Positions 8,136 through 15,146 of a stretch of DNA of 64,000 nt are shown in pieces. The DNA is from a bacterium BMS3Abin02 (lineage in GTDB: Bacteria > Actinomycetota > Acidimicrobiia > Spongiisociales > UBA4744). The position numbers and the translations under genes were made by a program. Location of the stretch: the NCBI GenBank assembly GCA_002897675.1, contig BDSU01000024.1:48573-112572 (forward strand). Reading direction: 5' to 3'. Below the pieces are notes generated by a model that saw only the letters and a program-made list of their open reading frames with translations, was not told the DNA's origin and did no database searches. Within the stretch, counting starts at the first letter, position 1. Each line of letters begins with the position of its first letter.

Positions 8136-8474
8136 TTACTCCTCCCTTCCCCGGTAGATTCGCACGTCCGCCTTCTCCACGGTCACGAGGCCTTCGGTCA
8201 CCATTTCGTCGAGGATCGGCAGGATACGAGTCATGGCCGTTCGACGATCGACACATTCGATCACGATGGGAAGATCCTCTGAGAGCCGCAGGACCCTGGC
8301 GGTGTGGATGGTCGAAGATGCCCCGAACCCTTCGATTCCCCGAAATACGGTCGCACCGGCGAGTCCCTCGCGACGGAGCATGAGTACGATCGCCTCGTAG
8401 AGCGGTCTCCCCTCGTATTCATCGGATTCACCGATGAAGATCCTCAGCAAGCTGCCGTCTTCGATGTTCTCCAT
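8136..8474 (-). CDS. DUF190 family protein
   Basis: A 112-residue protein of the DUF190 family (PF02641), a PII-like small fold often found next to crcB. Typical segments are LLRIFIGESDEYEGRPLYEA, and GLAGATVFRGIEGFG. A good ribosome-binding site (AAGGAGGAGC) precedes the ATG. It lies 13 bp behind the second crcB gene and probably acts in fluoride or ion homeostasis; biochemical role unknown. Confidence 0.85.
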   Translation of the reverse strand: MENIEDGSLLRIFIGESDEYEGRPLYEAIVLMLRREGLAGATVFRGIEGFGASSTIHTARVLRLSEDLPIVIECVDRRTAMTRILPILDEMVTEGLVTVEKADVRIYRGREE

Positions 8475-8487
8475 CTGCTCCTCCTTC

Positions 8488-8853
8488 TCATATCATCATC
8501 CCCACCAGCAATCCGATGCCGGCCACGCCGGCTCCGATCACGAGTGTTCCCGCCACATTCCAGATCCCCGAACGGATCCCCGCAGCGCCTCCGCTCTCTG
8601 CAAGGTAGATCGTCTCGACCATCCATGTCGAGAATGTCGTATACCCACCGAGAAAGCCGGCCGTCACCGGCAGCACCCACCAGGCGTCGGGCGCGGATCC
8701 AACGACAAAACCGAGCAGTGCTGCACCGCTCACGTTGACAACGAACGTTCCCCAAGGTCGAGGGTCACGCACGCGTCGCTGGACGAGGCCGATCATCTCG
8801 TATCGTGCGAGAGCTCCGAACCCTCCCGCCAGCACGATCACGATCCAGATCAT
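8488..8853 (-). CDS. crcB: Fluoride channel subunit CrcB/Fluc (second copy)
   Basis: A 121-residue, four-helix membrane protein. Fluc hallmarks are present: GGFGALARY near the N-terminus, VNVSGAALLG with the pore Asn, and GFLGGYTTFSTW. Start ATG at 8853 overlaps the upstream crcB stop by 4 bp (ATGA), so the two are translationally coupled. Tandem unequal crcB genes usually encode a heterodimeric fluoride channel with antiparallel subunits. The longer frame to 8952 lacks homology and is not used. Confidence 0.9.
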   Translation of the reverse strand: MIWIVIVLAGGFGALARYEMIGLVQRRVRDPRPWGTFVVNVSGAALLGFVVGSAPDAWWVLPVTAGFLGGYTTFSTWMVETIYLAESGGAAGIRSGIWNVAGTLVIGAGVAGIGLLVGMMI

Positions 8854-9227
8854 CGTCCCCTCCCCTGGCGCAGCCCGACCGCCCCCGCAACCACTCCACA
8901 CACGACGGTCGCAGCCGCGTAGGCAATCGACAGGAGGGGCGGCCGGCGCCACAACTCCAGTGCGAACGTCGAGAACGTGGTGAAGGCACCGAGAAAGCCG
9001 ACGCCGAGAAGCGGCACGCTGATCACCCTCGAGCGGCCGGCAAGTCGCAGTCTCGGGAGAAGGTATCCCAACGCGTACGCCCCAACGATGTTGACACCGA
9101 AAGTCGCCCAGAGCGGACCCGGAACAAGCGAGGCTATGGCAGCTCTCGCCCCGGCACCGAAACCTCCTCCGATGAAGACGGCCAATTGACGGCGCGTCCG
9201 CACCGATCGGCGGTCATGGACGGTCAC
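8850..9227 (-). CDS. crcB: Fluoride channel subunit CrcB/Fluc (first copy)
   Basis: A 125-residue Fluc subunit with GGGFGAGARA, VNIVGAYALG and GFLGAFTTFSTF. It starts with GTG at 9227, only 3 bp after the stop of the MoaD-membrane fusion gene, and overlaps the second crcB. No fluoride riboswitch was found ahead of the operon. Confidence 0.9.
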   Translation of the reverse strand: MTVHDRRSVRTRRQLAVFIGGGFGAGARAAIASLVPGPLWATFGVNIVGAYALGYLLPRLRLAGRSRVISVPLLGVGFLGAFTTFSTFALELWRRPPLLSIAYAAATVVCGVVAGAVGLRQGRGR

Positions 9228-9230
9228 GGC

Positions 9231-10235
9231 TCAAACCGGCAGCAGCAGTCGCGCCACAGGGAGGAACACCATCGCGGCCAACAATCCGGCCCCCACGTCG
9301 GAAAGCACGCCCGGAACCGCCTGAGTGAAGTAGACCTCTTTCGTACTCAGCAGCGACGCGAACGCTGCTCCCACAATGAGCACGACGGCGACGAGGATGG
9401 CAACGAGGAATGCTGCGAAACCGTTGAGATCCCAGATCAAGGCACCGACGACGCCCGTGACAATGGTTGCAACCACGCTCCCGCTCAGAGGATCCAGGAC
9501 GGAGACAGAAGCTCTGCCGATGAGAAAAGCAGCCGCTCCTCTCCCCGCGATCACCATCAACAGGAACATCCAGATCCATCTCTGGCCAGATGTCGTCGAG
9601 ATCCGGGCGATCACGAGCGAGCCCGTTCCTGCGGCAACAACGACCGCCGCGGTGAGCGCCACGGCGATGGAGGCGAAGTCGCGCGTGGCCGAAACGACGA
9701 CGCCTTGGATCATGACGGTCAGAATGGCAATGAGAATGGCGAGTCCGATTCCCGCCGCGCCCCCGCGACCGACATTCCAGGCGTACGGGATGACCGCTCC
9801 GGCGAGAGCGGCCACCAGAAGCGGAACCTGCAGGGCGCTTCCACTCGCCACGCCATTCTCGCTGACATCCCAGGCCCAGGCGGCGGCAACGCCGACGAGA
9901 GCCGCAACGAACCAGACGGGATTGTCGATGGCGTTGGCGCCGAGCAAGACGATGGCGGCGGCGAACGGCGCGAGGACTCTCACCTCCGGTGCGAGCGTCG
10001 CCCCGCCGGAGACCGGAGGGAGCAACGCCACTTCGTCTTCCGGTCCCACGACGCGATCGGCTTCGGCGGGATCTCCATTCACCCAGATGCGGGCATTCGC
10101 GAGACCTCTCCGAAAGTCACTCCCGTAACGGTCGGTCGCCAGAACGAGGATCTCCTCGACGGTCGACCCGGGAATGTCCACGACCGGAGTTCCCGCGAGC
10201 TCCCGAAGGCCGGCGAACAGACGAACGTGTGCCAT
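9231..10235 (-). CDS. MoaD/ThiS-like domain fused to a multi-pass membrane domain
   Basis: Residues 1-78 resemble MoaD: HVRLFAGLRELAG at the start, VNGDPAE, and LLPPVSGG at 71-78, the place where free MoaD ends in its reactive Gly-Gly. Here the chain continues into about 250 residues with eight or so membrane helices. The last part (VPGVLSDVGAGLLAA) vaguely recalls CDP-diglyceride synthases, but the CdsA signature residues are missing. A TAGCCT box 7 nt upstream of the ATG suggests a leaderless first gene of the fluoride operon. Function is unknown; the Gly-Gly could be exposed by cleavage, as reported for the MoaD-MoaE fusion MoaX of mycobacteria, or may simply be structural. Confidence 0.72.
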   Translation of the reverse strand: MAHVRLFAGLRELAGTPVVDIPGSTVEEILVLATDRYGSDFRRGLANARIWVNGDPAEADRVVGPEDEVALLPPVSGGATLAPEVRVLAPFAAAIVLLGANAIDNPVWFVAALVGVAAAWAWDVSENGVASGSALQVPLLVAALAGAVIPYAWNVGRGGAAGIGLAILIAILTVMIQGVVVSATRDFASIAVALTAAVVVAAGTGSLVIARISTTSGQRWIWMFLLMVIAGRGAAAFLIGRASVSVLDPLSGSVVATIVTGVVGALIWDLNGFAAFLVAILVAVVLIVGAAFASLLSTKEVYFTQAVPGVLSDVGAGLLAAMVFLPVARLLLPV

Positions 10236-10316
10236 TGCCGCCAGGCTAGCGTCGCACCGGAGAACCTCCGCCCTTCTGCCGCCTCATCGTTCGCCTTGCT
10301 GGAGCAAAACACGCGT

Positions 10317-10359
10317 CTCGTCAATGCTGGCCGCACATAGTCCTGTCGGCATTGATGAG
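10317..10359. repeat. Palindromic repeat, family 2, copy A
   Basis: A 43-bp element with inverted ends (CTCGTCAATGC and GCATTGATGAG). A second copy in opposite orientation lies at 52206-52248 and agrees at 36 of 43 positions, including the non-palindromic centre. It sits between the stop of the dehalogenase-like gene and the start of the MoaD-fusion gene. Confidence 0.7.
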
Positions 10360-10375
10360 ATTGGGCCGCCTCTGG

Positions 10376-11269
10376 TCAGATCAGAGTGACCCGGCGAATG
10401 GCGGCTGCGATCTCCTGCGGAACCTCTTCTTGCAGGAAGTGTCCGGCGGCGGTCCGAGTGACTTCAGCCTGTGGCAGCATCGAGGCAATGTGATTGCGGG
10501 CTCGACCCAGGACCGGGTCGCGGTCTCCCCATACGATCGCCGCAGGCCCATCGTAGGCACGGACGAATTCGCCGACACGGCGCAGCGGATCGACCGAAGG
10601 GTGCTCCATCGAGTCCGGGACCATGCGCGCCAGGGCGAGCGGCGCCTGGTTCTCGGCACGGGAACGCAGCGGATAGCGATACGCCCGTGACACATCGCCG
10701 CTGATGGAGGACTTGTCGCCTTGCGCCATCGCAAGCCACACTTGAGGGAATCCGACCAGCCGAAACGAAAAACCACTGATCACCGGCATACGGCTGAAAC
10801 GATGGAACCAGGTGGGTTTGAAGCCCGGTTTCGGTTCGCTCAGCACCGTGTTGAGTGCCACCAGGCCGGCGAGACGCTCAGGGCGCTTCGCGAACACACC
10901 TGCGCCGATCGCGCCGCCCCAATCCTGAACGACCAGGGTCACCTCGGTGAGGCCGAGCAGATCGACGAGTCGTCCCAACCACTCGGTGTGGTTCTCGAGG
11001 GTATGCACGTCAGGGTCGCGCGGATGGTCAGAGAACCCGAGACCGATCAAGTCCGGCATGATGACGCGAACCGGGTCACCGGTCAGCGCAGCGGCGACCT
11101 TGCGATACAGGAATCCCCAGGTCGGGTTGCCGTGAACACACAGCACCGGTCGGCCTTCACCGATCTCCATGACGTGGAACCGGTGCTCGCCGATATCGAC
11201 CACGTACCGGTCGAACGGCACCATCGTGTCGAGCCAGTCGGGCAACGCGGGGGCGGGCAATCGGTCCAT
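10376..11269 (-). CDS. Haloalkane dehalogenase-like alpha/beta hydrolase
   Basis: A 297-residue alpha/beta hydrolase closest in pattern to haloalkane dehalogenases, which cleave carbon-halogen bonds by hydrolysis. HGNPTW (46-51) supplies the halide-binding Asn48, and VVQDWGG (113-119) gives nucleophile Asp116 and the adjacent halide-binding Trp117. The distal part has VWGDRDPV (acid) and AGHFLQEE (His). The nucleophile elbow with Trp separates it from epoxide hydrolases and plain esterases. ATG at 11269 has a TACGCT box 8 nt upstream, so the upstream extension to 11347 was dropped. Natural substrate is unknown. Confidence 0.83.
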   Translation of the reverse strand: MDRLPAPALPDWLDTMVPFDRYVVDIGEHRFHVMEIGEGRPVLCVHGNPTWGFLYRKVAAALTGDPVRVIMPDLIGLGFSDHPRDPDVHTLENHTEWLGRLVDLLGLTEVTLVVQDWGGAIGAGVFAKRPERLAGLVALNTVLSEPKPGFKPTWFHRFSRMPVISGFSFRLVGFPQVWLAMAQGDKSSISGDVSRAYRYPLRSRAENQAPLALARMVPDSMEHPSVDPLRRVGEFVRAYDGPAAIVWGDRDPVLGRARNHIASMLPQAEVTRTAAGHFLQEEVPQEIAAAIRRVTLI

Positions 11270-11309
11270 CGTGCCTGAGCGTACCGCCGGCACCAGCCTC
11301 CGTACGAAA

Positions 11310-11352
11310 CTTGCGTGAGAGAACCGCGGCCAGACCAGCCAAGTCACGCAAG
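11310..11352. repeat. Palindromic repeat, family 4, copy A
   Basis: Nine-bp arms CTTGCGTGA and TCACGCAAG enclose 25 bp and are followed by AACGGA. The same ends plus AACGGA occur at 62652-62701. It lies in the divergent region between the dehalogenase-like gene and asnA. Confidence 0.55.
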
Positions 11353-11392
11353 AACGGATTCCGGGGTCAGATCACATCGAGCGACCGACCTT

Positions 11393-11444
11393 GGCGAACG
11401 GCGCGAGGACTCTCACCTCCGCCCTTCTGACGCCTCATCGTTCG
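11393..11444 (+). repeat. Mosaic duplicate of two pieces of the MoaD-fusion locus
   Basis: Bases 11393-11421 equal 9960-9988 exactly (29 bp, inside the MoaD-fusion gene). Bases 11415-11444 equal 10264-10293 with one mismatch (just upstream of that gene). The two pieces join over the shared 7-mer ACCTCCG, which occurs at both source sites. This is the expected scar of a copied segment that lost 276 bp between 7-bp direct repeats. Confidence 0.75.
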
Positions 11445-11500
11445 ACGATCGCGATCTGCATACCATCAGGCGTAGCTTGAGACATGACGCAGGAGGTGTC

Positions 11501-12631
11501 ATGAGCGACAAGACCGCAGATCTCGCCGGACCCGGAATCGGCACATACGAGGAAGTCGAGAACATCCTGCCCACCGACTATCGGCGTCTCCTTGCACCGA
11601 GGGAGACCATGGCCGCACTCTTTGCCGCCAAGCAGTACATCGAGGACAACCTGAGCAAGGAACTGAATCTGATGATGGTGCAGGTGCCGCTGATCGTGGA
11701 TGTCGAGAGCGGTGTGAACGACATGCTCGATCGGGACGGATCCCGAACTCCGGTCCAGTTCCACATCTCGAACGATCACGATCAGCACCCCATCGACGCC
11801 CAGGTGGTCCAGGCAGCCACGAAGTGGAAGCGGGTGGCGCTGCAGCAGTTCGGAATGGGCGCGGGTGAGGGCCTTCTCACCGACATGAAGGCCGTCCGCA
11901 AGGACTACTTCCTGGACCACGATCACAGCGCATACGTCGACCAGTGGGACTGGGAGCGAGTCATCACCGCCGGCCAACGCAACCTCGCGTTCCTCACCGA
12001 TGTGGTCAAGAGAATCTGGAGCGTCCTCGTCGGTGCGAACGACCTTCTCCTGGAGCAGTGGCCACAGTTGCGAGATGACCGCTATCCACCGATGCCGCGG
12101 GAACTGACGTTCCTGCACGCAGAGGACATCCTCGACAGGTACCCGGAGCTGCCCCGCAAGCAGCGCGAGACCGCGATCCTGCAGGAGTACCCGGCCATCT
12201 TCATCTACGGGATCGGCTGGACGCTCGCGGACGGATACCCTCACGAGATGCGGGCCGCCGACTACGACGACTGGATCACCCCGACGGTGTCCGCCGATGG
12301 ACGCCCGATGCACGGGCTCAACGGGGACATCCTCGTGTGGAATCCCGTCACACGTCGCCGGCACGAACTCACCTCGATGGGGATCAGGGTGACGAAGGAG
12401 ACGTTGGTGCAGCAGCTGGAGATGACCGGCCAGATGGACTTTCTCGAACTCCCCTACCACAAGGCGATCCTCAACGACGAGATCCCCCTGTCGATCGGTG
12501 GAGGAATCGGCCAGTCGCGAACCTACATGTACCTGCTGCGCAAGGCACACCTCGGAGAGGTCAGTGTCACGGTCTGGCCACAGATCCTCAAGGACATGTG
12601 CGCGAAGCGGGGCATCTTCGTCCTCGAGTGA
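11501..12631 (+). CDS. asnA: Aspartate-ammonia ligase (asparagine synthetase A)
   Basis: AsnA makes asparagine from aspartate, ammonia and ATP, using a class II aminoacyl-tRNA synthetase fold. Recognisable segments are FAAKQYIEDNLSKELNL, VPLIVDVESGVNDMLDRDG, QFHISNDHDQHPIDAQVVQA, and the C-terminal SIGGGIGQSRTYMYLLRKAH with its motif 3-like Arg. At 376 residues it is somewhat longer than the 330-residue E. coli enzyme. ATG at 11501 follows a strong AGGAGGTGTC ribosome-binding site. The window also encodes an asparaginase, so both directions of asparagine metabolism are present. Confidence 0.93.
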   Translation: MSDKTADLAGPGIGTYEEVENILPTDYRRLLAPRETMAALFAAKQYIEDNLSKELNLMMVQVPLIVDVESGVNDMLDRDGSRTPVQFHISNDHDQHPIDAQVVQAATKWKRVALQQFGMGAGEGLLTDMKAVRKDYFLDHDHSAYVDQWDWERVITAGQRNLAFLTDVVKRIWSVLVGANDLLLEQWPQLRDDRYPPMPRELTFLHAEDILDRYPELPRKQRETAILQEYPAIFIYGIGWTLADGYPHEMRAADYDDWITPTVSADGRPMHGLNGDILVWNPVTRRRHELTSMGIRVTKETLVQQLEMTGQMDFLELPYHKAILNDEIPLSIGGGIGQSRTYMYLLRKAHLGEVSVTVWPQILKDMCAKRGIFVLE

Positions 12632-12652
12632 CCCACGTTCTCGCCAATGCCT

Positions 12653-12703
12653 CGAACCCAGGGCTCGTAGTGACCCTCAGGGTCACTACGAGCCCTGGGT
12701 TCG
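12653..12703. repeat. 51-bp perfect palindrome, family 1, copy A
   Basis: Two perfect 25-bp arms around a single-base centre (12678), beginning CGAACCCAGGGCTCG. It sits between the convergent asnA and kbl genes and probably acts as a bidirectional terminator. Related 49-51 bp elements occur at 53654-53704 and 62877-62925. Confidence 0.85.
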
Positions 12704-12708
12704 CAGAA

Positions 12709-13893
12709 TCAGAGCAGACCGAGGGCCTTGCCCACCTTCTCGAACGCCGCCGCGCCGTACTCCAAATCCTCATGGGAATGCGCCGCGGAGATCATCACCC
12801 GAATCCTCGCCTTGCCCAACGGCACCGTCGGATACGCGATCGCCTGGGCGAACACCGCCTCGGCGTCGAACAATCGCCGAGAGAACTCTTGGGCGACCTT
12901 CTCATCACCGAGCATCACCGGAGTGATCGGCGTCTCCGAATGCCCGATGTCGAACCCTGCCGAGGACATCGCATCCTTGAACCAGGCGGCGTTGGACCAC
13001 AGGCGATCCACCAGCTCGGTCGACTCGGCGAGGATCTCCACCGACGCGATGCACGCGGCGACATCGGCCGGGGTCACCGCCGAGGAGAACAGGAACGGCC
13101 GGGCACGCTGGCGCAGCCATTCGACAACCGCTCGAGGGCCGGCGACGTAGCCGCCGACGGCGCCGAACGCCTTGGACATCGTGCCGACCTCGACCTCCAC
13201 TCTGCCGTGGAGTCCGAAGTGGTCGACGATGCCGCGCCCTCCACGCCCGAGGACCCCCTCGCCGTGCGCGTCGTCCACCATCACCATCGCCTCGTGTTCG
13301 TCGGCGGCATCGACGATCCGGTCGAGCGGAGCGACGTCACCGTCCATGGAGAACACGCCGTCCGTGATGACGAGCATCCGTCTGAAGCCCTCGGCGCGGG
13401 CCTCCATCAGCTTTCCTCGAAGATCATCGACGTCGCAGTGGGCGTAGATCTTCCGTGAGGCCTTGGCGAGTCGGACCCCGTCGATGATCGACGCATGGTT
13501 CAACTCGTCGGTGATGATCACGTCTTCCTTGTCGACCAGCGCCGGGATCGCACCGGCATTTGCGACGAACCCCGCCTGCAGTGAGATCGCCGCTTCGACC
13601 CCCTTGAACGCGGCGAGCTTCTCTTCCAACTCGTCGTGGATCGTCATCGTCCCGGCGATCGTGCGCACTGCGCCCGGGCCGACGCCGTAGCGATCGAGGG
13701 CGGCTTTTGCCGCCTCGACGAGACGGGGATCGTCGGCGAGGCCGAGATAGTTGTTCGAGCAGAAGTTGAGTACCTTCTTCCCGTCGACGGTCAGCCAGGC
13801 CCCCTGCGGTCCGTCGACGTGGCGGATCGTGTTGTACAGACCTTGATCTTTGAGTCCCCGTATCTGATCCCTCAAGAAACCGATCTTGTCCAT
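12709..13893 (-). CDS. kbl: Glycine C-acetyltransferase (2-amino-3-ketobutyrate CoA ligase)
   Basis: A PLP enzyme of the alpha-oxoamine synthase family that cleaves 2-amino-3-oxobutyrate with CoA to glycine and acetyl-CoA. Visible are the N-terminal [24 protein letters not shown] around residue 207 (the Asp that contacts the PLP ring nitrogen), and the Schiff-base Lys in [13 protein letters not shown] (about 241). Length is standard. ATG at 13893 follows a GAGGT ribosome-binding site; a GTG two codons earlier is possible. It lies immediately downstream of tdh, and the pair forms the threonine-to-glycine pathway. Confidence 0.94.
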   Translation of the reverse strand: MDKIGFLRDQIRGLKDQGLYNTIRHVDGPQGAWLTVDGKKVLNFCSNNYLGLADDPRLVEAAKAALDRYGVGPGAVRTIAGTMTIHDELEEKLAAFKGVEAAISLQAGFVANAGAIPALVDKEDVIITDELNHASIIDGVRLAKASRKIYAHCDVDDLRGKLMEARAEGFRRMLVITDGVFSMDGDVAPLDRIVDAADEHEAMVMVDDAHGEGVLGRGGRGIVDHFGLHGRVEVEVGTMSKAFGAVGGYVAGPRAVVEWLRQRARPFLFSSAVTPADVAACIASVEILAESTELVDRLWSNAAWFKDAMSSAGFDIGHSETPITPVMLGDEKVAQEFSRRLFDAEAVFAQAIAYPTVPLGKARIRVMISAAHSHEDLEYGAAAFEKVGKALGLL

Positions 13894-13914
13894 GATCACC
13901 TCAGCTCGATGTTC

Positions 13915-14973
13915 TCAGTTCAATGGTCCGTCCGCGTCTGCCACGTCCGGGAACATGACCACCTTTCCGCACTCTCCAGAAGCCATCAGGTCGAACGCCT
14001 TCTCGTAGTCGTCCAGAGCGAACCGGTGTGTCACGAGTGGCGCAAGGTCCACGGCGCCCGAACGAAGAAGACCTCGCATCTCGTACCACGTATCCCAGAG
14101 CTTCCGCCCGACGATGCCGTGGACAGTCGCTCCCTTGAACGTGATGTTGTCGTCCAGGTCGAAGGGGATCGGACCGGACGACAAGCCCAGCAACGCGACT
14201 TCGCCGCCGGGTTTGAGGAGGGTGAAGCCATCCTGGATCGCAGCCGGAGCACCGGACATCTCGAGGAGCACGTCGATGCCCTCCCCATCGGTGGCTTCGA
14301 GACCGAGTTCGACGACAGCATCCCGGATGGGATTCCAGGTGTGGTCGGCGCCCATCGTTTGCGCGAGTCCCAGCCGGTAGTCGGAGACGTCCGTCGCGTA
14401 GACGGCCCGAGCACCAAGCGCCTTCGCCGCAGCGATCGCCATGACCCCAACCGGACCACAGCCGGTCACGAGGACCTTGCGGCCCGAGATGTTGGTCGCC
14501 GAGACCGTGTGCACGGCATTGCCGAAGTTCTCCTGCAGAGAAGCGATCGAGTACGGCATGTCTGGCGGATCGGGCCATGCATTGATGGCGGGCACGGACA
14601 CGTATTCGGCGTAGGCGCCGTCGCGGTGCACACCGAGGATCTGCGTGTTCTCGCACAGATGGCCCTTCCCGGTACGACAAAAGCGGCACCGTCGGCAGAC
14701 GACATGTGACTCGACGGAGACGAGTTGGCCGACTTCGGGGCCGTCGGCGTCGGATCCTCTGTCGACGACCATGCCGCAGAGTTCGTGTCCCACGGTGAGC
14801 GGCGGCAGGACGTGCGCCTGAGCCCATGGGTCCCAGTCCCGGATGTGCAAGTCCGTGCCGCAGATCGACGTCGCCTTGACCTGGATGAGTACGTCGGCCG
14901 GCCCCGGAGTCGGGATGGGGACGTCGACCAGCTCGAGTCCCGGACCAGGTGACGGTATGACGATCGCGCGCAT
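13915..14973 (-). CDS. tdh: L-threonine 3-dehydrogenase, zinc-type
   Basis: A 352-residue medium-chain zinc alcohol dehydrogenase. SICGTDLHIRDWDPWA carries the catalytic-zinc Cys and the threonine-dehydrogenase-like DWD segment, GHELCG the His-Glu pair, and CRRCRFCRTGKGHLC the four structural-zinc cysteines. The NAD-binding loop is VTGCGPVGVMAIA. The ATG at 14973 has a TAGCCT box 7 nt upstream, so the longer upstream frame is not used. Kbl follows after a short gap, which strongly supports threonine rather than another alcohol as substrate: threonine is oxidised to 2-amino-3-oxobutyrate and passed to Kbl. Confidence 0.93.
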   Translation of the reverse strand: MRAIVIPSPGPGLELVDVPIPTPGPADVLIQVKATSICGTDLHIRDWDPWAQAHVLPPLTVGHELCGMVVDRGSDADGPEVGQLVSVESHVVCRRCRFCRTGKGHLCENTQILGVHRDGAYAEYVSVPAINAWPDPPDMPYSIASLQENFGNAVHTVSATNISGRKVLVTGCGPVGVMAIAAAKALGARAVYATDVSDYRLGLAQTMGADHTWNPIRDAVVELGLEATDGEGIDVLLEMSGAPAAIQDGFTLLKPGGEVALLGLSSGPIPFDLDDNITFKGATVHGIVGRKLWDTWYEMRGLLRSGAVDLAPLVTHRFALDDYEKAFDLMASGECGKVVMFPDVADADGPLN

Positions 14974-15146
14974 CGGCCCAAGGCTACCGCGTCGCGACCG
15001 ATCCCCTTCTGCCTGATTCGAGGTGAGTTGGTGATCGGTGGCCGGTTCTCCCCACGCCGTGACGGGAAGGTCCGGCACCGGAAAGGCGGGGGGCGGCAAC
15101 CGAGATCCCGTAGGCTTCTCACCCGGAATCCACGGAAGGCCTCTCG

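Noticed and set aside
10236..10375. Fluoride riboswitch sought ahead of the crcB operon
   Set aside because: The conserved GGCGATGG and pseudoknot words are absent; the gap holds a palindromic repeat instead.
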